Assembly: GCA_020630305.1 (NCBI GenBank)
Contig: JAHDBQ010000073.1
Location: 1-5,338 of the forward strand
Direction of reading: 5' to 3'
Length of the DNA: 5,338 bases
DNA from: Alphaproteobacteria bacterium
GTDB taxonomy: Bacteria; Pseudomonadota; Alphaproteobacteria; Rickettsiales; Rickettsiaceae
Every line of letters starts with the position of its first letter. The first letter of the stretch is position 1. Below are positions 1-5,338 of the stretch, piece after piece. The position numbers were made by a program, and so were the translations under genes. Under the pieces are notes generated by a model. It saw only the letters and a program-made list of their open reading frames with translations. It did no database searches and was not told the DNA's origin.

Positions 1-276
1 GTTGGGCATAATGTACGCGTTAAGCGCGGCGCAATATTAGTGTCACAAGTTGGAATCGCTGGCAGCAGCGAGATAGGTTCTTACTGCGTTCTAGGTGGTC
101 AAGTGGGGATTGCTGGCCACGTAAGCATAGCTGACGGGGTGCAGCTAGGTGGTCAGGCTGGAGTGAGTCGCAATATAACCGAACCAAAAGCAATTATGTC
201 AGGCTCTCCTGCCGTACCAATACGCGATTGGCACAAGCATTCAATAATTTTAAAGAAATTAATCAGTAAAAAATAG
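1..276 (+). CDS. lpxD: LpxD, UDP-3-O-acylglucosamine N-acyltransferase, C-terminal fragment
   Basis: This is the 3' end of the gene for the acyltransferase that adds the N-linked hydroxyacyl chain, carried on acyl carrier protein, to UDP-3-O-acylglucosamine, the third step of lipid A synthesis. The frame is open from base 1, so the N-terminus lies outside the window. About 91 residues are visible. They show left-handed beta-helix hexapeptide repeats rich in Gly, Val and Ile ([30 protein letters not shown]) and the LpxD ending [13 protein letters not shown]. The GHN at visible residues 2-4 matches the place of the catalytic His of E. coli LpxD (His239), and the His in GIAGHV matches the second conserved His (His276). 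The tail after WHK is short. fabZ and lpxA, often downstream of lpxD, do not follow here; the next gene is convergent. The GTG at 40 is an internal Val codon, not the start. Confidence 0.93.
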   Translation, partial: VGHNVRVKRGAILVSQVGIAGSSEIGSYCVLGGQVGIAGHVSIADGVQLGGQAGVSRNITEPKAIMSGSPAVPIRDWHKHSIILKKLISKK

Positions 277-339
277 CGTGCTATTAAGAGTAATGATGAG
301 TGCTAGGTCATATTCGAAATCATAAAGTTATTTTTATGT

Positions 340-373
340 ATCCCACTTTAAACAGTAAAGCTTAAGGTGGGAT
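340..373. terminator. Stem-loop between convergent genes, possible bidirectional terminator
   Basis: Bases 340-351 pair with 362-373 over 12 positions (ATCCCACTTTAA with TTAAGGTGGGAT) with one G-T wobble and a 10-base loop. It sits between the lpxD stop at 276 and the methyltransferase stop at 399, where a shared terminator is expected. The stem is convincing, but neither flank has a clean run of U in its transcript (GATTGATATTATATT on the + side, ACATAAAAATAACTTT on the - side). Terminator function is therefore inferred mainly from position. Confidence 0.55.
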
Positions 374-398
374 TGATATTATATTAATGTCACTCCAG

Positions 399-1979
399 TT
401 AAATTAAACAGAAATTCACCCTGAGCGCCTCTATAGTTTGCATTGCGGTATTAGCAGCAATTTGCTTAAGTTCTTTTGTATCAGAGATATCTTTCTTATC
501 AATTTGAACTGAAAGCTCTTTGTTTTTAAGTTTCTCATAGAATTTATCGGTTATTTGCTCAATTGTATGCTTGCCATCAAGGTTCTTGATTATTTCTACT
601 TGGTGCGGGTCAAAATTGATCATTTGATTTAAGGTATTTGTTACCCAAAATCCCCTTCTATCTAAAGCGCTTTTGCTTTGCGCAAGAACTAGCGGGCTTG
701 CTTTAGGCTTTTCTACTGCTTTGTTGTTATATTTTGGTTTGTCCGCTAGGAACTGTACAGAGCCACCAAGGATCAATCTCTTAATTGTCTCAAGAGTGCC
801 TTGTTCCACTTCTTTTTTATCTAATTTTTTATTCAAAAGCAACGTCTCCGCTACTATTTCTTTTATTGAAAGAGGAGCTCCCATATTTTTATACAAGGCT
901 ATCAAGATAGATTTGCCAACTGGAGTTTTAGAAGCAAGAGACGTATTGCCAACATAGAACATAACCTGGCTATCATCTTCAATATTTACCTCCGGAGAAT
1001 CCTCATGCGGGCGAACAGTGGTGAAATAATATAATTTCTCTAGCTCTTTATCCTGCATGTCTCTATTTACTTCATTCTCTGGGTGAGTAAGAATGGTATT
1101 TCTCATACGTGTATTATTGATGAAATCAATATATTGCTCTAGCTGAATTGCTTTAGTTATCTTAGATAAAGTTTCAGCTGCTTTTTGAGGTAAATTGCCA
1201 AAATACATTTTCTCGATATTTGTATCTCCAACATAGACAAGTTTTTTAGCAGCAGCGCCTAACACAAAGTCGCTAAAGTAGAATGCTTTATTTTCTTCTG
1301 ATAAAAATTCTTCTCTTAAAACTTGATTATTTACCGTATTCATTGTATCTGCCATCTGCGACATAAAATCTGCATATGCATCTTGTCTACCCTCTAAAGA
1401 TTCTTTTATAAAAGCTAGGGAAGCTCTGGCCTGCTGAGTTTGCTCATTTTTATCTTGGATTGGCCCGGCATGGAATTTCATTAAATCGCGAACGTTATTT
1501 AACATGTTGCAGCCCGGCAGAGTGTTGTACCCCACCACTGCTAAACCATTCTTGCTAAGTAATGATTTTATAGTGTCGAAGATTCTCTCTCTATCTTTAT
1601 CACTTACCCAAGAGAAAATATTTCTACATAGGATGTAGTCAAAGCTACCAAGTTTGGAGTCGATTTTTTCAATATCCATATTTGTGATTTGAATATTTTT
1701 AATCTTTAAATCTTTGATATTTTTCATTCCCTCGTTGGCTTCATCGGCAGAAAAATTAATACCGATATTCTCTGAGTTTGGATATGAAAGTGCAAATTGA
1801 AGAAGCCCTTCGCCAGTCGAACAACCTATTTCTAGAACTTTTGCCTTTTCTAATGGTGCAGACTTGCCAGCAAATAAAGTCATTACGCTTTTTAAATGCT
1901 CTGGTCTTGCAAGATCTCCTGGGTATGCACTAGATGGAACTTGGTAATTGGTTTTAGTTTTTGTTGCGGTCTTTGCCAT
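399..1979 (-). CDS. SAM-dependent methyltransferase with regulatory domain, rickettsial PKMT-like
   Basis: The 526-residue product is a class I methyltransferase followed by a methyltransferase regulatory domain. The N-terminal segment YQVPSSAYPGDLARPEHL (12-29) is the lead-in typical of this family. Motif I is VLEIGCSTGEG (48-58), the end of strand 2 is NIGINFS (71-77), motif II contains NMD (100-102), and FDYILCRNIFSWV (113-125) is followed by the family hallmark YNTLPGCNMLNNVRDLM (151-167). The regulatory region follows at about 220-300 (FYFSDFVLGAAAKKLVYVG, then TRMRNTILTH). A basic linker (411-432) leads to a C-terminal domain with FDPHQVEIIKNLDGKHTIEQI (456-476, final I omitted when counting the hallmark). 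Size and layout match PKMT1 and PKMT2 of Rickettsia, which methylate lysines of the outer-membrane protein OmpB. Lysine methylation of a surface protein is therefore inferred, not shown. No signal peptide is visible, so it should act in the cytoplasm. A good Shine-Dalgarno site supports the ATG at 1979. Confidence 0.88.
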   Translation of the reverse strand: MAKTATKTKTNYQVPSSAYPGDLARPEHLKSVMTLFAGKSAPLEKAKVLEIGCSTGEGLLQFALSYPNSENIGINFSADEANEGMKNIKDLKIKNIQITNMDIEKIDSKLGSFDYILCRNIFSWVSDKDRERIFDTIKSLLSKNGLAVVGYNTLPGCNMLNNVRDLMKFHAGPIQDKNEQTQQARASLAFIKESLEGRQDAYADFMSQMADTMNTVNNQVLREEFLSEENKAFYFSDFVLGAAAKKLVYVGDTNIEKMYFGNLPQKAAETLSKITKAIQLEQYIDFINNTRMRNTILTHPENEVNRDMQDKELEKLYYFTTVRPHEDSPEVNIEDDSQVMFYVGNTSLASKTPVGKSILIALYKNMGAPLSIKEIVAETLLLNKKLDKKEVEQGTLETIKRLILGGSVQFLADKPKYNNKAVEKPKASPLVLAQSKSALDRRGFWVTNTLNQMINFDPHQVEIIKNLDGKHTIEQITDKFYEKLKNKELSVQIDKKDISDTKELKQIAANTAMQTIEALRVNFCLI

Positions 1980-1985
1980 AATTTT

Positions 1986-1992
1986 CTCTCCT
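1986..1992 (-). promoter_or_regulatory. Strong ribosome binding site of the methyltransferase gene
   Basis: On the - strand the sequence reads AAAAAAAGGAGAGAAAATT before the ATG at 1979. The AGGAGAG core lies 6 bases before the start codon and is the only near-consensus Shine-Dalgarno in the window; tlc, purC and exoD lack one. It fixes the start and suggests efficient translation. Confidence 0.8.
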
Positions 1993-2013
1993 TTTTTTAA
2001 TTTTCAACAAATA

Positions 2014-2054
2014 GTTGCAAACAACCATAGTAGATTACGAGGGTGATCTACTAT
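2014..2054 (-). promoter_or_regulatory. Tandem stem-loops between tlc and the methyltransferase gene
   Basis: Bases 2027-2038 pair with 2043-2054 (ATAGTAGATTAC with GTGATCTACTAT), 12 pairs with one wobble closing a 4-base loop. One base away, GTTG (2014-2017) pairs with CAAC (2022-2025) around a CAAA loop. The long hairpin begins 33 bases after the tlc stop and ends 34 bases before the downstream Shine-Dalgarno, so it could end tlc transcription or sit in the methyltransferase leader. On the - strand it is followed by GGTTGTTTGCAAC rather than a clean U run, so a simple intrinsic terminator is only partly supported. Confidence 0.6.
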
Positions 2055-2072
2055 TATTTCTTGTTTAGAAGA

Positions 2073-2078
2073 ATTATA
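2073..2078 (-). promoter_or_regulatory. Candidate -10 box for the methyltransferase gene
   Basis: A perfect TATAAT lies on the - strand just after the tlc stop. No good -35 box is found 16-18 bases upstream; that place is an A-rich run. If used, transcription would start near 2066 and the leader of about 87 bases would include the tandem stem-loops. In AT-rich DNA a chance TATAAT is common, so support is moderate at best. Confidence 0.35.
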
Positions 2079-2086
2079 GAGAGAAA

Positions 2087-3586
2087 TCAAACAATTTTTT
2101 TATACTCAAAGTAAATTTTTCTGACTGCATAAATCCAAAGCACACATACAGATATAAAAATAATCATCAATCCTGGTGCAATGGAATGGTATGTTGCCAT
2201 TGGTACTACGGTAAAAATCACAGACTGAATAAGACCGCTTGCAGACTTGCCAATCTTAGGGCTTATTATGTCTACAGCGGCTTTGCCCTTAGTTTTTAGT
2301 TCCTTATTCAGCGGAATATATAGCATCTGACGTGAGGTGTCCCAGATTGAATATTTAGATCCCTTAGAAAGAATATTTTGCACTGCTCCAACAAAAACCG
2401 CCAGTGCAAGTGGTGACATTAATATCGCACCTTCGAAGAAGCTAAGTATCTTATCATCATAAACTACAATAAAGAAAAATGCAGATCCTGTTACTAAAAT
2501 AATTATAGGAGAAATAACCGCAGCTGCAAACCAACTTCTGTTACGCATAATATTATTGCCAATGATAGTCATAACCATAATCGCTACACCGGTCCACATA
2601 ATGTAGATGCTATTGAAGCTTGCATATTCATTTACCGTTGGGTATAGTAACTTAATTTTAGCCTTCCATACCGCCTCAATTAAGTTCATCGAAAGACCGA
2701 AGGAAGATGTGCATATAAGCATTAACCACAAATATTTAGATCTAGAGATGTATCGAAAACTTTCAATCAGTCCCATTTTAGGTTTGCTTTGTTTGTCCGT
2801 TGCTTTTTTAGATGAATATTCTGGGCAGTCAATTAAATTCTTCGTAACATAACGAATCAAAATACAAGAAAGCACAGTCGATATGGCAACCATAGAAATC
2901 GAAACCTGAGCTAGCATTATCTTATCATCAGATACAGTAAAATACTTATGAATAATGCTATGATCAGAAGATAAGTTTGCCATCATCAGGCCTACAATTA
3001 TCAATGAGGAATTCCCAAATAATGAAAATAAAGTATAGAAACGCTTTGCTTGCTCTGTCTTTGTAATTTCATTAGCTATTTGCCAGAACATTAATACATA
3101 AAATATATTAGGCCAAAGCTCAGAAAAAGCATAAAATATTGTGTAACTCCAATTGCCAATTATCGCTATATACCATTTATAATGCGGATAATTTTCCATG
3201 TAATAATGCAGCTTCTCTCTATCCATATGGTAAAAGTCGATATTTGGATAAATAATAAATGCAAATATTACAAAAAATAAGGTAAAAGCAGAAACTAAAT
3301 AATAGAATATTCGATCAAATGAAAGCTTATTGAGCATTATTGCGTAAATAACAACAAATAATGCTGATATTGGCGTTACTACATAAACTTTTGTAAAGCT
3401 AGTGACCTCAGCGCTAACTTCGGAAATTAAGATGCTATCTTTTAAAATACGCAGGATATTTTGATTGAATAATAAACAAAACATCAATAAAGACATGGGA
3501 ATAAATCTACCAAGCTCATGCTTGTGAATTGGCCAGAATATATTCCGTATTTTGTTATTAAATGGTTTGAATTCTTTATCAGACAT
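2087..3586 (-). CDS. tlc5: Tlc-family nucleotide translocase, Tlc5-like
   Basis: The 499-residue inner-membrane protein belongs to the ATP/ADP translocase family (TLC) of Rickettsiales, Chlamydiae and plastids, used by intracellular bacteria to take nucleotides from the host. About twelve hydrophobic segments run from residue 30 to 490, and the length equals that of Rickettsia Tlc proteins (about 500). The charged family motifs are all present: LRILKDS (45-51), FSELWPN (154-160), NLIEAVWKAK (301-310) and KTKGKAAVDII (431-441). These hold the Lys, Glu, Glu and Lys shown to be essential in plant NTT transporters. From memory, the sequence resembles Rickettsia Tlc5 (a GTP/GDP carrier) more than Tlc1 (ATP/ADP exchange), especially in FNQNILRILKDSILISE and in the C-terminal part from about 380 on. 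The family call is firm; the paralogue and its substrate are not. The ATG at 3586 has only a weak AGG 14 bases upstream. It is separated from purC by 220 bases and probably has its own promoter. Confidence 0.95.
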   Translation of the reverse strand: MSDKEFKPFNNKIRNIFWPIHKHELGRFIPMSLLMFCLLFNQNILRILKDSILISEVSAEVTSFTKVYVVTPISALFVVIYAIMLNKLSFDRIFYYLVSAFTLFFVIFAFIIYPNIDFYHMDREKLHYYMENYPHYKWYIAIIGNWSYTIFYAFSELWPNIFYVLMFWQIANEITKTEQAKRFYTLFSLFGNSSLIIVGLMMANLSSDHSIIHKYFTVSDDKIMLAQVSISMVAISTVLSCILIRYVTKNLIDCPEYSSKKATDKQSKPKMGLIESFRYISRSKYLWLMLICTSSFGLSMNLIEAVWKAKIKLLYPTVNEYASFNSIYIMWTGVAIMVMTIIGNNIMRNRSWFAAAVISPIIILVTGSAFFFIVVYDDKILSFFEGAILMSPLALAVFVGAVQNILSKGSKYSIWDTSRQMLYIPLNKELKTKGKAAVDIISPKIGKSASGLIQSVIFTVVPMATYHSIAPGLMIIFISVCVLWIYAVRKIYFEYKKIV

Positions 3587-3591
3587 AGCTA

Positions 3592-3601
3592 GTTGTACAA
3601 C
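3592..3601. repeat. 10-bp perfect palindrome just before the tlc start
   Basis: GTTGTACAAC is a perfect palindrome ending 5 bases upstream of the tlc start codon. A run of ten A (3611-3620, ten T on the coding strand) lies 9 bases further upstream. The palindrome occupies the place where a Shine-Dalgarno would be expected. It could be a small operator or a structure near the start, or chance. Confidence 0.3.
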
Positions 3602-3678
3602 CTACAGGACAAAAAAAAAACCAAAAATATAAAAATAATTCTATATCTAAAATATAATTTTTATGTCGTAAGGTTTTG

Positions 3679-3684
3679 ATTATA
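3679..3684 (-). promoter_or_regulatory. Candidate proximal -10 box for tlc
   Basis: A perfect TATAAT on the - strand lies 92 bases before the tlc ATG. The hexamer 17 bases upstream (ATAGCG) is a poor -35 match. It is an alternative or addition to the better-spaced candidate at 3736-3764. Confidence 0.3.
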
Positions 3685-3735
3685 GTATCAGCTACTAAAT
3701 CCGCTATATTTACGAACATTCATTATTAAGATTGA

Positions 3736-3764
3736 ACAATATCATCAAAATAATAAATAGTCAA
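3736..3764 (-). promoter_or_regulatory. Candidate sigma-70 type promoter for tlc
   Basis: On the - strand TTGACT (3759-3764, 5 of 6 to the -35 consensus) is followed after exactly 17 bases by TATTGT (3736-3741, 4 of 6 to the -10 consensus). Transcription would start near 3729 and give a leader of about 143 bases. The spacing and the good -35 make it the best promoter-like pair in the 220-base gap, but the AT-rich context raises the chance of a random match. Confidence 0.4.
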
Positions 3765-3777
3765 GATAAATATTAAG

Positions 3778-3794
3778 AAATACTATTTGTATTT
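3778..3794 (-). terminator. Weak AT-rich hairpin after the purC stop
   Basis: AAATAC (3778-3783) pairs with GTATTT (3789-3794) around a 5-base loop, 13 bases past the purC stop, and the - strand transcript continues CTTAATATTTATC. The stem has one G-C pair only, so it is a poor terminator; it is recorded because of its place at the end of the exoD-purC unit. Confidence 0.25.
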
Positions 3795-3806
3795 GTAAGT
3801 TTGAGG

Positions 3807-4523
3807 CTAGTTTTCAATATCAAGACGTTTACTGATTTCTTTGTAAGCTTCGATTAGCTTCTCAGGATTATTTTCAGCAATTTCATAGCATAATTTTTCA
3901 TTAGTTTTCATATCCCATAATCTACAAGTATCAGGCGAAATTTCGTCGATTAACATATGGAAAAAGTTTTCTCCATTGAACACTCTTCCAAACTCTAGCT
4001 TGATGTCTACCATACGAATACCAGTACTTGCAAATAGTCCCATCAAAAAATCATGCACACGCATTGCAGTAAGTTTAATATCTTCCAGCTCTTTTTTTTG
4101 AAGCCAAGCAAAATTGACTATCTGATCCTCATTGATAGCAGGATAGTTGAGTTCTTTGTTTTTAACTCTAAAATCTATAATAGGTTTATCAAAAACAAAA
4201 CCCCTCTCCATGCCAAAATCCTTTACATATCTTCCAGAGGCAACGGTGCTGATATGCACCTGCACCGGGCAAATATCAACATATTGTATTAATTGCTGGC
4301 GCATGTTTAGCTTTTCAATGAAATGATTTTCAACGCCAATCATTTCTACTTGCTGCATTAAATGAGCAGAGATCTTATTATTCAAAACTCCCTTGCCGGC
4401 AATTTCAATTATCTTGCCGTTGCTTAATCTGATGCTGTCATCAAAAGACATAGTAAGAGAATATTCTTCCTCTGTTTCGTATAATGTCTTGCTAGATCCT
4501 TTATATATTTTGTATTTTTTCAT
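3807..4523 (-). CDS. purC: PurC-like (SAICAR synthase family) protein with altered first signature
   Basis: The 238-residue product belongs to the SAICAR synthetase family, which joins CAIR and aspartate using ATP in purine synthesis. The family layout is complete: KIYKGSSKTLY (5-15), IAGKGVLNNKISAHL (41-55), NHFIEKLNMRQQLI (66-79), KPIIDF (113-118), INEDQI (130-135), the second signature VDIKLEFG (172-179) and DEISPDTCRLWD (193-204). The first signature differs: CPVQVHISTVASGR (85-98) has Gln88, Ser92 and Arg98 where E. coli PurC has Glu90, Arg94 and Ser100. I recall the same pattern in Rickettsia PurC, so it is probably lineage-wide rather than decay. I chose the ATG at 4523, four bases after the exoD stop, because it gives the normal family length (about 237); a TTG at 4556 would add 11 non-conserved residues and overlap exoD. 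No Shine-Dalgarno is visible, so translation is probably coupled to exoD. Family membership is sure; enzyme activity is doubtful. Confidence 0.88.
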   Translation of the reverse strand: MKKYKIYKGSSKTLYETEEEYSLTMSFDDSIRLSNGKIIEIAGKGVLNNKISAHLMQQVEMIGVENHFIEKLNMRQQLIQYVDICPVQVHISTVASGRYVKDFGMERGFVFDKPIIDFRVKNKELNYPAINEDQIVNFAWLQKKELEDIKLTAMRVHDFLMGLFASTGIRMVDIKLEFGRVFNGENFFHMLIDEISPDTCRLWDMKTNEKLCYEIAENNPEKLIEAYKEISKRLDIEN

Positions 4524-4527
4524 ATAT

Positions 4528-5175
4528 CTAAAATAACCAATTAAAGAACCAAACAATCAGATTCCAATAAATAAATATAGCTACTACTGCAACAATTAAA
4601 CCAATCACAGCAATGCATAAACCTATAATTACTGTCAATCCATCCTTATTCAAAAAACCAAGTGCAATAACAGCAATGCCTTGTGCAGGAATTGCATTTG
4701 TAAAAGGTAATGGGAGAGTTACCGCAATAGAGGCAATTAGAAAAATAACTCCAATAATACGCTGAAAATTTTCTGTATTTAAAAATTCCATGCGCGGCTT
4801 TACTATTTTTTCTATTTTTTCTAAGATGGGCGTTATTTTTTTGCTCATCATGATTAAAGTATCATTTTGCATTTCTCTATTTGCAACACGTTTTGGTAAT
4901 TTAACTTTTGAGCTGCCTGTGATAACTTGTACAGACAAGATAATTAGAGGTATACCAAATATTGTTGTAAAACCAGGAGGGAAAGGTAGAGGAAGTGCAG
5001 CAGGAAAAGCAAAAAACATTATCGCAAGCAAAATACCACTTTCTTTGAATTCTTCCATAATATCTGCTATTCGGGTCACGCCGCCTTTAGATTTCTGGCC
5101 AATATTATGCATCATCTGAGAGGCTAAAATTACATCTGGCCTTTTTTTGATAATCTTACGTATGTTTTTGAGCAT
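4528..5175 (-). CDS. exoD: ExoD-family integral membrane protein
   Basis: The 215-residue protein fits the ExoD family. A basic N-terminus (KNIRKIIKKRP, 3-13) precedes TRIADIMEEFKESGILL (34-50), a typical family entry, then hydrophobic segments at about 45-62 and 69-88. A charged cytoplasmic-type stretch with weak coiled-coil character follows (89-135), then further hydrophobic segments from 138 to the end. The motif LPLPF occurs twice, at 61-65 and 154-158, each followed by a Gly-containing hydrophobic segment, so the protein seems built of two related halves. In Sinorhizobium meliloti exoD mutants have altered exopolysaccharide, poor nodule invasion and alkali sensitivity; the molecular activity is unknown. 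Here it forms a two-gene unit with purC. The ATG at 5175 has no Shine-Dalgarno. A role in envelope or ion homeostasis is inference only. Confidence 0.85.
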   Translation of the reverse strand: MLKNIRKIIKKRPDVILASQMMHNIGQKSKGGVTRIADIMEEFKESGILLAIMFFAFPAALPLPFPPGFTTIFGIPLIILSVQVITGSSKVKLPKRVANREMQNDTLIMMSKKITPILEKIEKIVKPRMEFLNTENFQRIIGVIFLIASIAVTLPLPFTNAIPAQGIAVIALGFLNKDGLTVIIGLCIAVIGLIVAVVAIFIYWNLIVWFFNWLF

Positions 5176-5338
5176 ATTAATTATACAATGTTTTTAGCTA
5201 TTTATTAGTTTAATCTTAAACCAGTTTGAGACATAATACAAATTGTTCCTATCAGGTATGGCATAGATTACTATCATAATATGTATTTTCTAATAAAAAT
5301 CAATCTTTTTAACGACAAAAGAAAAATAAAACATGAAA
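5176..5338. other. AT-rich upstream region of exoD, possibly divergent promoters
   Basis: No gene is visible in these 163 bases. On the - strand a perfect TATAAT at 5180-5185 lies so close to the exoD ATG that its use would give an almost leaderless message; its -35 (CTAATA, 17 bases upstream) is poor, so support is weak. On the + strand CATAAT (5275-5280) and an ATG at 5333 could belong to a divergent gene, but only two codons are seen and no Shine-Dalgarno precedes them. Confidence 0.35.

Noticed and set aside
1..240. GC content near 50% in the lpxD fragment, well above its surroundings, as a sign of gene transfer
   Set aside because: Third codon positions are only about 38% GC, close to about 32% in the first 50 codons of tlc; the excess comes mostly from the Gly, Ala and Val codons of the beta-helix repeats.
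277..398. Small gene or RNA in the gap after lpxD
   Set aside because: No open frame with a start and ribosome binding site is seen; only the stem-loop stands out.
673..957. Open frame of 94 codons on the + strand
   Set aside because: It lies wholly antisense to the methyltransferase gene and its translation shows no recognisable domain; a shadow of the real gene.
2607..2852. Open frame of 81 codons on the + strand
   Set aside because: It is antisense to the tlc gene, whose reading frame is strongly conserved across this part.
4053..4292. Open frame of 79 codons on the + strand
   Set aside because: It is antisense to the purC-like gene, with no ribosome binding site or known motif.
4524..4556. 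Longer purC start at a TTG codon, 11 residues further upstream
   Set aside because: The extra residues match nothing in the family, the start would overlap exoD by 29 bases, and the ATG at 4523 gives the normal N-terminus and length.
4790..5119. Open frame of 109 codons on the + strand
   Set aside because: It is antisense to exoD; its composition reflects the complement of the membrane-protein codons.

Overview
The window looks like the chromosome of an obligate intracellular alphaproteobacterium of the order Rickettsiales, most likely the family Rickettsiaceae. It is AT-rich, densely but not tightly packed, and carries three Rickettsia-type genes: a nucleotide translocase of the Tlc family, a protein-lysine-methyltransferase-like enzyme with a methyltransferase regulatory domain, and a divergent SAICAR-synthase-like protein (PurC). 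The lpxD fragment indicates a lineage that still makes lipid A, which argues against Anaplasmataceae and Orientia. I cannot name a genus.

Layout. Positions 1-276 hold the 3' end of lpxD on the + strand, cut by the window edge. Positions 277-398 separate it from a convergent gene and contain a 12-bp stem-loop. The rest is coded on the - strand. Reading in the direction of transcription (right to left), it runs exoD-like membrane protein (5175-4528), purC-like gene (4523-3807, only 4 bases after the exoD stop), a 220-base AT-rich gap with candidate promoters, the nucleotide translocase tlc (3586-2087, closest to Tlc5 as I remember it), a 107-base gap with a consensus -10 box and tandem stem-loops, and the 526-residue methyltransferase (1979-399). 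Positions 5176-5338 are non-coding upstream sequence; an ATG at 5333 may begin a divergent + strand gene.

How the genes fit together. All relate to host dependence and the envelope: LpxD builds lipid A, Tlc imports host nucleotides, the methyltransferase is of the family that modifies outer-membrane protein lysines in Rickettsia, and ExoD is an inner-membrane protein linked to exopolysaccharide in rhizobia. The purC-like gene is the odd one. It is a single purine-synthesis gene beside a purine-nucleotide importer, with its first family signature altered (the conserved Arg replaced by Ser and the conserved Ser by Arg) while the second signature is intact. Together with its tight pairing to exoD, this suggests a changed role. 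This is the point in the window most worth following. I see no mobile element, CRISPR array, tRNA or rRNA.
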